A stretch of 64,000 nt of DNA, taken from positions 62,001 through 126,000 of the forward strand of contig SUXM01000003.1 in assembly GCA_015060925.1 (NCBI GenBank), read 5' to 3'. Below, piece after piece: positions 45,492-54,669 of the stretch. Origin of the DNA: Parabacteroides distasonis. Lineage in GTDB: Bacteria > Bacteroidota > Bacteroidia > Bacteroidales > Tannerellaceae. Below the pieces are notes generated by a model, which did not search any database, was not told where the DNA came from, and was given only the letters and a program-made list of their open reading frames with translations. Position numbers and translations under genes: made by a program. Numbering within the stretch: the stretch's first letter is position 1; each line of letters opens with the position of its first letter.

Positions 45492-46018
45492 AATATCTTC
45501 AAAGTGATCGGATATCTCTCCGTGCCCCGGAACCCGAAGATTTGGATCTATTGTATCAATGGGAAAATAATCCGGAATGGTGGAATTTGGGTAATACGTT
45601 AGTTCCTTTTTCCCGTTATCAATTGAAATCTTATATAGAAGAGGCTCATCGAGATATTTTTGAAATAAAGCAATTGCGTTTGATGGTTGATTCTATAGAA
45701 GAGGGTAAAACTGTCGGGATGGTGGATTTATATGATTTTGATCCATATCATCGACGTGCAGGAGTAGGTATTTTGATTGAACCGACTTGTCAGAAAAAAG
45801 GATTCGGTTTAGATGCTTTGACTCTTTTAGTTACGTATGCTTTCTCTTTTTTGAAGTTACATCAATTGTATGCACATATTTCTGTCGAGAATGAGGCAAG
45901 TAAAAAATTATTTACCCGTTGTAATTTTGTTCAAACAGGAGTGTTAAAGGATTGGATAACAGTAGTAAATGGATATGCTGATGTCATAACCATGCAACGA
46001 TTGAATGAAGTAAAGTGA
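45488..46018 (+). CDS. GNAT-family N-acetyltransferase
   Basis: A 176-residue acetyltransferase of the RimJ/SpeG type: the N-terminal ISLRAPEPEDLDLLYQWENN, the acetyl-CoA loop region RRAGVGILIEPTCQKKGFGL near 98-117, and the closing LYAHISVENEASKKLFTRCNF. Substrate unknown; similar proteins acetylate spermidine or ribosomal proteins. Its start overlaps the GT2 stop (ATGA). It converges with yqgE 18 bases downstream. Confidence 0.88.
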   Translation: MKYLQSDRISLRAPEPEDLDLLYQWENNPEWWNLGNTLVPFSRYQLKSYIEEAHRDIFEIKQLRLMVDSIEEGKTVGMVDLYDFDPYHRRAGVGILIEPTCQKKGFGLDALTLLVTYAFSFLKLHQLYAHISVENEASKKLFTRCNFVQTGVLKDWITVVNGYADVITMQRLNEVK

Positions 46019-46035
46019 AATGTAGAGATTCCTAT

Positions 46036-46632
46036 CTAATTAAGGTAAGGATCTTTAGGATATTTGGTCCAGGTTTCATATTGACTACCTAAAGACTTGA
46101 GCGTATGTTTCCAATACTCTTCTCCCTCTGCTTGTAATACATTGGAGTCGGATAGATGACTGACTACCCATGAATTGCTTAAAATTTCATCTTTTAATTG
46201 ACCTTTTTGCCATCCTGAGTATCCTAAAAAGAAACGTACTTTTCCTTCTATTGAATGACCGTTTTGTATATAACGAAGCAATGCTTTAAAATCTCCATCA
46301 AAATAGAGCTCTTCATTGATTTTATAGGCATTCGGTATAATTAAGTCTCCTAACGTGTGAATGAAGAACAGACGATTGGCACTTACGGGACCTCCTAAAT
46401 AGATTGGTATTTCGGGTACTCCGCCCAGTTCACTGAAAAATGTATTTACAAATAAGTCTGTCTTTTTATTTAAGACAAATCCCATTGAACCTTCTTGGGT
46501 ATGTTCAACAAGTAAAACTACAGAACGCTGAAAATAGGCATCTTGTAAAAACGGTTCAGAAATAAGAAGACTTCCTTGAGCCGGAAGAGTATCATTATGT
46601 GTTATTTTGAATATGTTGTTATATATTGCCAT
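46036..46632 (-). CDS. YqgE/AlgH family protein
   Basis: A 198-residue DUF179 protein of unknown biochemical role. Typical motifs are LPAQGSLLISEPFLQDAYFQ near residue 12, VLLVEHTQEGSMGFVLNK and LGGPVSANRLFFIHT, plus FFLGYSGWQKGQLKDEI near 135. The open frame extends 42 codons upstream to 46758, but that part overlaps the aminotransferase terminator and lacks homology, so ATG 46632 is the start. Confidence 0.92.
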   Translation of the reverse strand: MAIYNNIFKITHNDTLPAQGSLLISEPFLQDAYFQRSVVLLVEHTQEGSMGFVLNKKTDLFVNTFFSELGGVPEIPIYLGGPVSANRLFFIHTLGDLIIPNAYKINEELYFDGDFKALLRYIQNGHSIEGKVRFFLGYSGWQKGQLKDEILSNSWVVSHLSDSNVLQAEGEEYWKHTLKSLGSQYETWTKYPKDPYLN

Positions 46633-46705
46633 AAACGTAGTATTGCTTGCTGAATTAGAAAAACAGCGACAATATATAGATTTTCGTTTGAAGAAACAAA
46701 AGAAA

Positions 46706-46749
46706 ATCCGGACTTTCTTGTTAATGAAGTCTAAAAAGAAAGTCCGGAT
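46706..46749 (-). terminator. Terminator after the aminotransferase gene
   Basis: ATCCGGACTTTCTT (46706-46719) pairs perfectly with AAGAAAGTCCGGAT (46736-46749), 16-nt loop, eight bases behind the aminotransferase stop; on the minus strand TTTCTTTTGTTTC follows. Confidence 0.88.
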
Positions 46750-46757
46750 AAGGTTCA

Positions 46758-48071
46758 TTAAACTGTATGATTTTCTTTGAATAATTTTAAACGTTCTTCA
46801 AGTAATTCATATTGATGAGGTTTGATAAATGAAGTACATGCACGTAATCCTTCTTGATTACTACCTGTTGTACTTAATGAAATCGCACTTACTCCATAAT
46901 AAATAAGTTCTTTCATTAATTCACTACCTGTCATCCCTGGGTAAGAGATTGTGAAATAGAAACCATCGGCAATCGGTTCATCCAAATCATGATCGTAAAC
47001 GATTTTAAAACCGTAATCAGTAAAGATTTTCTTAAGTCTTTCAGCACGGTGACCATATTCTTTGACTTCGGAAATGAAATCAAATGTTCCATCTGATGCC
47101 GCTTTAAACATGGCAGCAAGTGCATATTGAGCAGAATGGCTTGTTCCGGATGATAGGGCATAAAGAGCACGGTGGATATAAGCTGTACCGAATGTACCTC
47201 CACCATAACGTTGAGTTAATCCGGGGTAGGCACGATGATATAACTTATTTGAAATAGCTGTTACACCAATACGTTGACCAGCATAGCTGAATGCTTTTGA
47301 ACCTGAAATTTGTAAAACGTAATTATCAGTATAACGGGCAACAGTCGCTTGATAAGGTGCTTCAAAAGGTTTACCTAATGGCTTACGGAAGTCCATAGCA
47401 AAGTAAGCCAAGTCTTCTATGACAATTGTATCATATTTGTTAGCCATATCCCCAATGATTTTCAACTCTTTTTCTGTCAAACAGAACCAAGCCGGATTGT
47501 TTGGGTTAGAGTAAATCATGGCAGCTATGTTTCCTTTGGATAAATAGTGTTCTAAGATATCTTGAAGTTTATCTCCTCTGTATTCATACACATCAAATGA
47601 TTCATATTTGTAACCCATTACGACAATTTGTTGTTTTTGAACAGGGAAACCTGGATCAATGAATAAGATCGTATCTTTACCCGGAGTACATTGACCGCAT
47701 ACTAAAAAAGAGGCAAATGTTCCTTGCATGGAACCTGTTACCGGTACACATCCTTCCGGAGCAATATCTATATCAATAAAGGCTTTTATAAAACGAGAAG
47801 CTTCGTTTTTTACTTCAGGGATACCATTAATATTAGGATAAATGGATGCAATTCCATTTTTAAGAGCATTAATTTCTGCATCAACACCTACCTGGGCTGC
47901 TTTTAATCCGGGTACACCCATTTCCATATGGATGAATTCGGTATTTGTTTCTTGTTCAAGTTGAGTTGAAATTGCTACCACTTCACGAATGGTGGCTTTC
48001 CCGAAATCCGGAAGGCCATATCCTTCTATCACTTTTCTGGCTGTTTGATAATCTACAGGAGTTTTTTTCAT
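46758..48071 (-). CDS. PLP-dependent aminotransferase, class I/II
   Basis: A 437-residue fold-type I aminotransferase. Visible are the N-terminal MEMGVPGLKAAQ, the NPNNPAWFCLT segment (Asn of the cofactor pocket, about 195), the IVIEDLAYFAMDFR aspartate/tyrosine region, and the lysine site SGSKAFSYAGQRIG near 260. The closing segment has RACTSFIK, in the place of the carboxylate-binding arginine. Substrate specificity is not obvious. The ATG at 48071 (MKKTPVDYQ) is preferred over an upstream one at 48095. It has its own terminator. Confidence 0.9.
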   Translation of the reverse strand: MKKTPVDYQTARKVIEGYGLPDFGKATIREVVAISTQLEQETNTEFIHMEMGVPGLKAAQVGVDAEINALKNGIASIYPNINGIPEVKNEASRFIKAFIDIDIAPEGCVPVTGSMQGTFASFLVCGQCTPGKDTILFIDPGFPVQKQQIVVMGYKYESFDVYEYRGDKLQDILEHYLSKGNIAAMIYSNPNNPAWFCLTEKELKIIGDMANKYDTIVIEDLAYFAMDFRKPLGKPFEAPYQATVARYTDNYVLQISGSKAFSYAGQRIGVTAISNKLYHRAYPGLTQRYGGGTFGTAYIHRALYALSSGTSHSAQYALAAMFKAASDGTFDFISEVKEYGHRAERLKKIFTDYGFKIVYDHDLDEPIADGFYFTISYPGMTGSELMKELIYYGVSAISLSTTGSNQEGLRACTSFIKPHQYELLEERLKLFKENHTV

Positions 48072-48142
48072 CTTTCTTATTTTTTTATTGGGCACAAAAT
48101 TAGAAAAATAATCATTCTTTGATAAATTTCAATTATAAAACT

Positions 48143-48173
48143 GTTGTAAGATAGAAAATAATACCTATATTTG
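48143..48173 (+). promoter_or_regulatory. Promoter of tRNA-Asp
   Basis: GTTG at 48143-48146 and TATATTTG at 48166-48173 with 19 bp between them fit the Bacteroidetes -33/-7 promoter. The tRNA begins 40 bases downstream. Confidence 0.65.
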
Positions 48174-48212
48174 CATCGCAATCAAGAGAGATTGCTTATG
48201 TAAAAGTGAAAT

Positions 48213-48286
48213 GGTGCGTTAGTTCAGCTGGTTAGAATACATGCCTGTCACGCATGGGGTCACGGGTTCGAGTCCCGTACGCACCG
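48213..48286 (+). tRNA. tRNA-Asp (anticodon GTC)
   Basis: The 74-base cloverleaf has acceptor arms GGTGCGT/ACGCACC, a D loop AGTTCAGCTGGTTAGA, the anticodon loop CTGTCAC with GTC at 48247-48249, and the T loop GGGTTCGAGTCCC. G48286 is the discriminator base; CCA is not encoded. A terminator hairpin follows two bases on. Confidence 0.98.
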
Positions 48287-48287
48287 C

Positions 48288-48326
48288 AAAAGGTCTTGAA
48301 GTATATACTTTAAGACCTTTTTTGTT
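48288..48326 (+). terminator. Terminator after tRNA-Asp
   Basis: AAAAGGTCTTGAAGTA (48288-48303) pairs with TACTTTAAGACCTTTT (48306-48321), one G-T pair, followed by TTTGTTT. Confidence 0.88.
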
Positions 48327-48387
48327 TCTAAGATGCTTTAAAAGAGAAGAATAAGAAGAATTTTATAAGATATTTAGCTTATTTGTT

Positions 48388-48395
48388 TACCTTTG
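48388..48395 (+). promoter_or_regulatory. -7 promoter element of the M3 peptidase gene
   Basis: TACCTTTG matches TAnnTTTG exactly, 45 bases before the ATG at 48441. Confidence 0.55.
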
Positions 48396-48440
48396 CCAGC
48401 GAAATAAAACGTTTAATTATTTATATAAAAAAACAAAAGA

Positions 48441-50546
48441 ATGAAGAAAACTTTAGTAGTAGCCGGCTTGGCTGTTATGTTGGGTGCTTGTAACTCTGCT
48501 AATACAGGTAAAGAGGGCAATCCTTTTTTTGCTGAATACACCACTCCGTTTGGTGTACCTCCTTTTGAACAGATTAAGATCGAGGATTACAAACCTGCAT
48601 TCCTTCAGGGAATGGATGAACAAAAGAAAGAGATTGAAGCTATCGTTAATCAAACAGAAGAACCGAATTTTGAAAACACTATTTTGGCACTTGACCAGAG
48701 TGGACGTTTATTGAATAAAGTTAGTTCTGTGTTTTATGGACAGAATAGTGCAAATACAAGTGATGAAATGCAGGCTTTAAGTCGTGAACTTTCTCCGTTG
48801 ATGTCAAAACATGGCGATGATATCAGTTTGAATCCGGCTCTTTTTGAACGTGTAAAGAAGGTGTATGAAAACCAAGATAAGTTGAATTTAAATAAGGAAC
48901 AAAAGAAGTTATTGGAAGAAACTTACAAGGATTTTGTACGTGGTGGTGCAAATCTTCCGGCTGATAAGCAGGAACAATTGCGTAAATTGAATAGTGAAAT
49001 TTCTATGCTTCAGCTTACTTTCGGACAAAATATGCTGAAGGAAACAAACGATTTCCAATTGGTAATTGATAAAAAAGAAGATTTAGCTGGTTTACCTGAG
49101 AGCTTAATTGCTAACGCTTCAAATGCCGCTAAAGCTGCCGGTATGGAGGGAAAATGGGTTTTTACTTTACATAATCCAAGTGTAATGCCTTTCTTGCAAT
49201 ATGCAGACAACCGCGCTTTACGTGAAAAGATTTTTAAAGGCTATATTAATCGTGGTAATAATGGTAATGATGCAGATAACAAACAGGTTGTTCGTGATTT
49301 GATCACAAAACGTTTGGAAAAGGCTAAATTGATGGGGTATGAAGATTATGCCTCTTTTGTTTTGGAAGATCGTATGGCAAAAAGTTCTGATAAGGTGTAT
49401 AACCTTTTGAATGAAGTCTGGACTCCAGCTTTGGCAAAAGCAAAAGAGGAGTTAGCTGACATCAATGCCGAAATTAAGAAAGAGGGAAATAATTTTAAAG
49501 CAGAAGGTTGGGACTGGCGTTATTACTTTGAAAAAGCGAAGAAAGCTAAATTTGATTTGGATGAAAATCAAGTACGTCCTTATTTGAAGTTGGATAATGT
49601 ACGTGATGGCGCATTTTATGTGGCGAATAAATTATATGGAATTACATTCACTCCGATTGCTGATATCCCATTGCCACATCCGGAGGCTCAAGCATTTGAA
49701 TGTAAAGATAAAGATGGAACTCATTTAGGTGTTATCTACTTTGACTTCTTCCCACGAGCAAGTAAACGTGGTGGTGCTTGGTGTGGTGGTTATCGTTCAC
49801 AAACATACGAAAATGGTAAACGCGTTGCTCCTGTAGTGACTATCGTATGTAACTTCACACAGCCGGCAGAAGGACAACCAGCATTGTTGAGTGCTGATGA
49901 AGCTGGTACTTTGTTCCATGAATTTGGCCATGGCTTGCACAGTTTGTTCAGAGATGTTCACTATTATGGTATTGCAGGTGTTCCTCGTGACTTTGTTGAG
50001 TTGCCTTCTCAGATTATGGAACATTGGGTATTTGAACCTGAAGTATTGAAAGTTTATGCTAAGCATTATCAGACAGGTGAAGTAATGCCTGCAGAATTGA
50101 TTGAAAAGTTGGATAAGAGCGGTAAATATGGTCAAGGTTTCGCAACAACTGAATATTTAGCTGCTTCTTTATTGGATATGGATTTCCATGTGTTGAAAGA
50201 AATTCCGGCTGATTTAGATGTAATGAAGTTTGAACAGGAAACTTTAGGAAAACGTGGCTTGCTTTCTCAGATACCTTCACGTTATCGTACGACTTACTTC
50301 AATCACACGATGGGTGGTGGCTATACTGCAGGTTATTATAGTTACATTTGGGCTGAAGTTTTGGATTCAGATGCGTATGAAGCATTTGAGGAAACTGGTG
50401 ATATTTTCAACCAAGAAGTGGCTTCTAAGTTCCGTACATTTGTATTGACACCAGGTGGTATCGATGATGCAATGGATATGTATAAAAATTTCCGTGGTAA
50501 AGAACCAAATACAGAGCCGTTGTTGAAGAACAGAGGTTTAAAATAA
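48441..50546 (+). CDS. M3-family zinc metallopeptidase, lipoprotein (Dcp / oligopeptidase A-like)
   Basis: A 701-residue thimet-type peptidase, probably a peptidyl-dipeptidase. The signal peptide ends in the lipobox MLGAC with the cysteine at residue 17, so the enzyme is anchored in the periplasm or outer membrane. The zinc motif HEFGH is at 493-497, the downstream glutamate lies in VELPSQIMEHW, and YFNHTMGGGYTAGYYSY near the C terminus is also conserved. Monocistronic with promoter element at 48388 and terminator at 50561. Confidence 0.95.
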   Translation: MKKTLVVAGLAVMLGACNSANTGKEGNPFFAEYTTPFGVPPFEQIKIEDYKPAFLQGMDEQKKEIEAIVNQTEEPNFENTILALDQSGRLLNKVSSVFYGQNSANTSDEMQALSRELSPLMSKHGDDISLNPALFERVKKVYENQDKLNLNKEQKKLLEETYKDFVRGGANLPADKQEQLRKLNSEISMLQLTFGQNMLKETNDFQLVIDKKEDLAGLPESLIANASNAAKAAGMEGKWVFTLHNPSVMPFLQYADNRALREKIFKGYINRGNNGNDADNKQVVRDLITKRLEKAKLMGYEDYASFVLEDRMAKSSDKVYNLLNEVWTPALAKAKEELADINAEIKKEGNNFKAEGWDWRYYFEKAKKAKFDLDENQVRPYLKLDNVRDGAFYVANKLYGITFTPIADIPLPHPEAQAFECKDKDGTHLGVIYFDFFPRASKRGGAWCGGYRSQTYENGKRVAPVVTIVCNFTQPAEGQPALLSADEAGTLFHEFGHGLHSLFRDVHYYGIAGVPRDFVELPSQIMEHWVFEPEVLKVYAKHYQTGEVMPAELIEKLDKSGKYGQGFATTEYLAASLLDMDFHVLKEIPADLDVMKFEQETLGKRGLLSQIPSRYRTTYFNHTMGGGYTAGYYSYIWAEVLDSDAYEAFEETGDIFNQEVASKFRTFVLTPGGIDDAMDMYKNFRGKEPNTEPLLKNRGLK

Positions 50547-50560
50547 TTTTATAGATTGTG

Positions 50561-50600
50561 AAATAGAAAGGAACTGCTGTGATCAGTCCCTTTCTATTTT
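50561..50600. terminator. Bidirectional terminator between M3 peptidase and S1 protein
   Basis: AAATAGAAAGG (50561-50571) and its complement within CCCTTTCTATTT (50588-50599) form the stem, extended by ACT/AGT, with A/T-runs on both sides. Confidence 0.8.
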
Positions 50601-50635
50601 ATAAAGTTATCTTGAGGTAATTTAAGTTTCTCTCA

Positions 50636-51472
50636 TTAATATGTGACGAGCTTGATGCCTTGTGGTTCGATTGTGATCAGTTTTTGTTTGTAGAGTGAAC
50701 CAATTGCTTGTTTAAATGCTTTTTTACTGCAACGGAACAGTGAATAGATGAGATCCGGTTCGCTTTTATCATGTACGGCAATGAAACCTCCTTGGGCTTT
50801 TAATGATTCTAAAATGATGCTAGCGATACCTTCTACTTTCTGATAACCGAGAGGAGTTAAGCTGACATCTATCTTTTCATCCTCACGTACCTCTTTGATA
50901 TAGCCTTTCAGATGATCTCCTTTCTCTAATCGTTGGAATATCTCATTCCGGTAAACTAATCCCCAATGGGTGTTGTTGATGATAACTTTATAGCCTATCT
51001 CTGTTTCGTCGGCTACCAACAAATCCACCTCTTGATTGAATGTATAATTGGGTATGGTATTGTCTAAATATTTGTCTATTCTGGCAGAGGCGACAATTCG
51101 TTTGGTGACATGATCTACATGGACGTAAACGAGGTACCATTTCCCCTCTTTCATGGGCATCTTTTGTTCTTTGAATGGTACCAACAAATCTTTCATCAAT
51201 CCCCATTCCAAGAAAGCTCCGGTTTTATTAACCGATTTGACTTCCATAAATTGAAACTCTCCGGCAACAGCAAGCGGTTTGGCAGTTGTTGCAATCAGTC
51301 TGCCCTCGTTGTCATGATAAATAAAGACCTTTACAGTGTCATCAATCTTTGCATCTTGTGGAACGTAACGAGTGGGTAAAAGAATCTCTAGTCCGTTCCC
51401 TCCGTCTAAATATGCACCAAAACTCAAAATTTTGATGATTTTAAGGGTATTATAATTTCCTATCTCAACCAT
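50636..51472 (-). CDS. S1 RNA-binding protein, CvfB-like
   Basis: A 278-residue cytoplasmic protein with tandem S1 domains and a C-terminal winged helix, as in S. aureus CvfB (a virulence regulator that binds RNA). The first S1-like unit is ILSFGAYLDGGNGLEILLP; a second begins VNKTGAFLEWGLMKDLLVPF near 75, a third covers about 140-210. The winged helix at 220-278 has YSLFRCSKKAFKQAIGSLYK. A single gene. Confidence 0.88.
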   Translation of the reverse strand: MVEIGNYNTLKIIKILSFGAYLDGGNGLEILLPTRYVPQDAKIDDTVKVFIYHDNEGRLIATTAKPLAVAGEFQFMEVKSVNKTGAFLEWGLMKDLLVPFKEQKMPMKEGKWYLVYVHVDHVTKRIVASARIDKYLDNTIPNYTFNQEVDLLVADETEIGYKVIINNTHWGLVYRNEIFQRLEKGDHLKGYIKEVREDEKIDVSLTPLGYQKVEGIASIILESLKAQGGFIAVHDKSEPDLIYSLFRCSKKAFKQAIGSLYKQKLITIEPQGIKLVTY

Positions 51473-51608
51473 TTACTATTTCTTTTTGGACAAAAGTACA
51501 GGAAAAAGAGCATATATCCTATCTTTTTGATTATGGATCTTGCAATATATAGCTAATTGAGACGTTAAAGGAGTAATCGTACATTAGTATGGGTTCAAAT
51601 AAAAATAG

Positions 51609-51616
51609 TATCTTTG
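51609..51616 (+). promoter_or_regulatory. -7 promoter element of the polysaccharide export operon
   Basis: TATCTTTG matches TAnnTTTG exactly and lies 25 bases before the Wza-like gene start. A TTAG about 21 bases upstream may serve as -33. Confidence 0.6.
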
Positions 51617-51640
51617 CAAATCTATTAGAAAAACAGAGAC

Positions 51641-52444
51641 ATGAAATGTAAGTTCATAGCTATAGCTATCTTTTTCACTTTATTGGTGAGTGCTTGTTCG
51701 GTTCCAAAAGATGTAACCTATTTTCAAGGAGTTGATGATTTAACTACGGAACAGCTGGAACAGATGAGTCAAACCTATTCTACAAAAATTTGTCCAGATG
51801 ATTTGTTGACCATTACCGTAACGGGATGGGATCCTACCGTGACTACTCCTTTTAATCCACCGGTTTATGCGTATGCGGCACAAGGTGAAGTTTCAACAGT
51901 CTCCTCTCAACAATTAAGAACCTATTTAGTAAGTAAGGATGGTTATATAAATTTCCCTGTTTTAGGACAGGTGAAGGTGGCTGGATTAAGTAAGCAAGAG
52001 TTAAGTGCTGATTTACAAGAAAAGATAAAGCCATATTTAAAGGATCCGCTAGTAAATGTACAAATTGTGAATTTCAAGGTGACGATGATGGGGGAAGTTT
52101 CCCGTCCTGGAGCTATATCTGTGAAAAATGATAGACTATCCATCTTAGATGCTATAGGACAGGTCGGAGATCTTACGATTAATGCTAATAGAAAAAATGT
52201 TTTGGTGATTAGAGATAATAATGGTCAAAAAGAATTTGGTCGTTTAGATATGACTGATCCTGCTATTTTTACCTCTCCCTACTACTATTTAAGACAAAAT
52301 GACGTGGTATATGTAGAACCTAATGAGGCCAAGAAGAAAAATGCACGTTATAGTCAAGCTGAGCAATATAGTATAACGGTGTTCTCTTCTATTTTAAGTG
52401 CTATCTCTGTGATAACAACAGTTGTATTGGCCATCACCAAATAA
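51641..52444 (+). CDS. Polysaccharide export outer-membrane lipoprotein (Wza-like)
   Basis: The export channel subunit for capsule or exopolysaccharide. The signal peptide ends LLVSAC with the lipidated cysteine at residue 19. The poly_export domain follows (CPDDLLTITVTGWDPTV; then LVSKDGYINFPVLGQVKVAG), and an SLBB unit begins VTMMGEVSRPGAISV near 147. A C-terminal hydrophobic helix (VFSSILSAISVITTVVLAI) matches the membrane-spanning helix of Wza. It starts the plus-strand half of the locus. Confidence 0.92.
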   Translation: MKCKFIAIAIFFTLLVSACSVPKDVTYFQGVDDLTTEQLEQMSQTYSTKICPDDLLTITVTGWDPTVTTPFNPPVYAYAAQGEVSTVSSQQLRTYLVSKDGYINFPVLGQVKVAGLSKQELSADLQEKIKPYLKDPLVNVQIVNFKVTMMGEVSRPGAISVKNDRLSILDAIGQVGDLTINANRKNVLVIRDNNGQKEFGRLDMTDPAIFTSPYYYLRQNDVVYVEPNEAKKKNARYSQAEQYSITVFSSILSAISVITTVVLAITK

Positions 52445-52455
52445 GAAATGAAATT

Positions 52456-54051
52456 ATGGATATCAAAGATAATGAAGTTATAGGACTAAAAACTATTATA
52501 GTAGGTTACCTTTTACAATGGAGGTTGTTTTTGGCGGTTTTTATCTTTTCGATAATTCCTGCTGTATTATATTTAATTTTTTATCCTCGAACTTATGAAA
52601 TAAAGGCAAGTATTCAGATACAAGAGGACAAAGAGTTGGGTGGTGGAAGTTTTGGCTTAGGTGAAGCGGCCGGATTAATGAAATCATTCGGACTTGGGTC
52701 TGTTTCAGGTGGGTCTGTTAATATTGAAGATGAGATGATGACATTGACCTCTAATAAATTATTACGGGAAATGATATTAGAGTTGGGTGTTAATGTTGAT
52801 TATTGTAAGCCATTCTCGTTATTGAGAATGTATGAAAAGGTGCCTTTGGTTATGACTGCTGATTCTGTGACGAATGCTTGTTTATCAGAGGATGTTGATT
52901 TTATTGTTGTAAGTAAAGGTGGTAATTGGGAAGTTTCGGCTGAAACTAAAACAATGGATAAGAAGAACTTTCATTTTACATCATTACCGGCTGTCATAGA
53001 TTTACCACTTGGTACTTTTGTCTTGAATTATAAAGGGGATAAAGAACCTATAACCTTTGACAAACTGAATATCACCTATCGTCCTGCAAGTTGGGTCGCT
53101 GAAGAGGTCGCTGATGAATTCTTTATAGAGGAGGTGTCTAAAACTTCAAATGTGATAGAATTGGGGTGTACTGATTATGAAAAGAAAAGAGGGGTGGATA
53201 TGTTGAACTGTTTGGTGAAGAAATATAATGAACAGGCAGACTTTTATAAGAAAGATGAAGCAACAAAAACGCTTTCGTTTTTAGATGGTCGTATTCAAGG
53301 TATTGTTACAGATTTAGCTGATATTGAAGAAAAAATAGAAGCATATAAGCGTAAACATAAATTGATGGATTTAGAACATGATGTGGAGTTTTATGTAGAA
53401 CAAATGAAAGAACTTCAAGCAAGGTTAATTGAATTGGAAGCTCAACAGAATGTTATCGATATGATGGATGATTTTGTGAAAGATCCTGCTAACAAGTATA
53501 ATTTGGTTCCGGTTTTAATGAATGCCCAAGAGGGAGAAAAGGGTAGCCCGTTAATTACGTATAATGAAGTACTGTTGGAGCGTGCCCGTGTGATACAAAA
53601 CTCGAACATTCAAAACCCTTTGGTTGCAACATTGTCGGAACAAGCAGACCAATTACGTTTAAGTGTGTTTGAAACTATAGGGAATGCGCGTAAAGGTTTA
53701 CAGTTGTCTATCGCTGATATTAAACAAAAGGAAAAGCAAATTTATGATAAGATGAATAGCTATCCTGTTGCGGAACGTGAATATATCGAGCTTAGGCGTC
53801 AACAAGAAATAGTTCAAGGGGTCTATTTGATCTTATTGCAGAAAAGAGAAGAAAATGCTTTGATTTTAGGACAGGTTCGTGAAAAAGCAAAAATAGTTGA
53901 TGATGCTTATGTGAAGAATAGACCGATTGGACCTCGTAAATTATACGCTTTGTTGGGTATGTTGGCTTTGACATTGGTTGTCCCTATTGGTTATTTGGCA
54001 TGTAAAAATTTATTGTCTTCTTTATTGGATGAATATAAGAAGCGAATGTAA
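52456..54051 (+). CDS. Polysaccharide co-polymerase / chain-length determinant (Wzz family)
   Basis: A 531-residue inner-membrane protein that sets chain length. A membrane helix near 16-38 (LFLAVFIFSIIPAVLYLIF) and one near 502-522 (LYALLGMLALTLVVPIGYL) bracket a periplasmic domain with long coiled coils (residues 270-345 and 410-450). The GNVR-like segment PVAEREYIELRRQQEIVQG lies near 435. No C-terminal tyrosine-kinase domain is present, in contrast to the Wzc fusion type. It lies 11 bases behind the export gene. Confidence 0.9.
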   Translation: MDIKDNEVIGLKTIIVGYLLQWRLFLAVFIFSIIPAVLYLIFYPRTYEIKASIQIQEDKELGGGSFGLGEAAGLMKSFGLGSVSGGSVNIEDEMMTLTSNKLLREMILELGVNVDYCKPFSLLRMYEKVPLVMTADSVTNACLSEDVDFIVVSKGGNWEVSAETKTMDKKNFHFTSLPAVIDLPLGTFVLNYKGDKEPITFDKLNITYRPASWVAEEVADEFFIEEVSKTSNVIELGCTDYEKKRGVDMLNCLVKKYNEQADFYKKDEATKTLSFLDGRIQGIVTDLADIEEKIEAYKRKHKLMDLEHDVEFYVEQMKELQARLIELEAQQNVIDMMDDFVKDPANKYNLVPVLMNAQEGEKGSPLITYNEVLLERARVIQNSNIQNPLVATLSEQADQLRLSVFETIGNARKGLQLSIADIKQKEKQIYDKMNSYPVAEREYIELRRQQEIVQGVYLILLQKREENALILGQVREKAKIVDDAYVKNRPIGPRKLYALLGMLALTLVVPIGYLACKNLLSSLLDEYKKRM

Positions 54052-54054
54052 ATA

Positions 54055-54669
54055 ATGGTCAGTATGCGTGTAATCGCTCTTATTATATATAATGTTGTGT
54101 ATTTACTACGAGGATGTGTAAATCGTTTTCTCTCTTTTTTCTATAAACGATTGATGCTACATTGTGGTAAAAATGTACGTTTTGGAGCTCTTTCGTCAAC
54201 GATTATCCCGTATAACCATTTGTCTATTGGGGATGATGTTTACTTGGGCCCTCATGCTGTGATTTTATCAACAGAAAGTAATGTCTATATAGGAAATAAG
54301 GTTTTATTTGGCCCCCATGTAACAATTATTGGTGGGGATCATCGTTATACAGATATAGGTCGATTTATTTATGATGTACATGATAAACGACCAGATGATG
54401 ACAAAGATGTTTATATAGAAGATGATGTTTGGATAGGTACAAATGTGACCATTTTAAAAGGGGTTACAGTTGGACGTGGAGCTGTGGTTGCCGCAGGAGC
54501 TTTGATTATAAAGAATGTCCCTCCTTACGCAATTGTTGGTGGAGTTCCAGCTAAGGTTTTAAAGTTTAGATGGGATATACAAGAAACAATGCAACATGAA
54601 TTGGAGTTGTATCCTTCTGATAGGCGATTCACAAAAGAAGAATTGATAAATCAACGTAATGAAAACTAA
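54055..54669 (+). CDS. Left-handed beta-helix O-acetyltransferase
   Basis: A 204-residue hexapeptide-repeat acyltransferase of the CatB/NodL/WbbJ type, likely to acetylate a sugar of the polymer. Repeats are visible from LSIGDDVYLGPHAVI to VGRGAVVAAGALIIKNVP, and the catalytic histidine region is IIGGDHRYTDIG. The N-terminal 25 residues are hydrophobic (VIALIIYNVVYLLRG). It starts three bases after the Wzz gene and overlaps the next gene by 11 bases. Confidence 0.9.
   Translation: MVSMRVIALIIYNVVYLLRGCVNRFLSFFYKRLMLHCGKNVRFGALSSTIIPYNHLSIGDDVYLGPHAVILSTESNVYIGNKVLFGPHVTIIGGDHRYTDIGRFIYDVHDKRPDDDKDVYIEDDVWIGTNVTILKGVTVGRGAVVAAGALIIKNVPPYAIVGGVPAKVLKFRWDIQETMQHELELYPSDRRFTKEELINQRNEN

Noticed and set aside
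52456..54051. Wzc-type tyrosine autokinase
   Set aside because: The protein ends after the second membrane helix; no Walker A or tyrosine cluster follows, so it is a kinase-less Wzz type.
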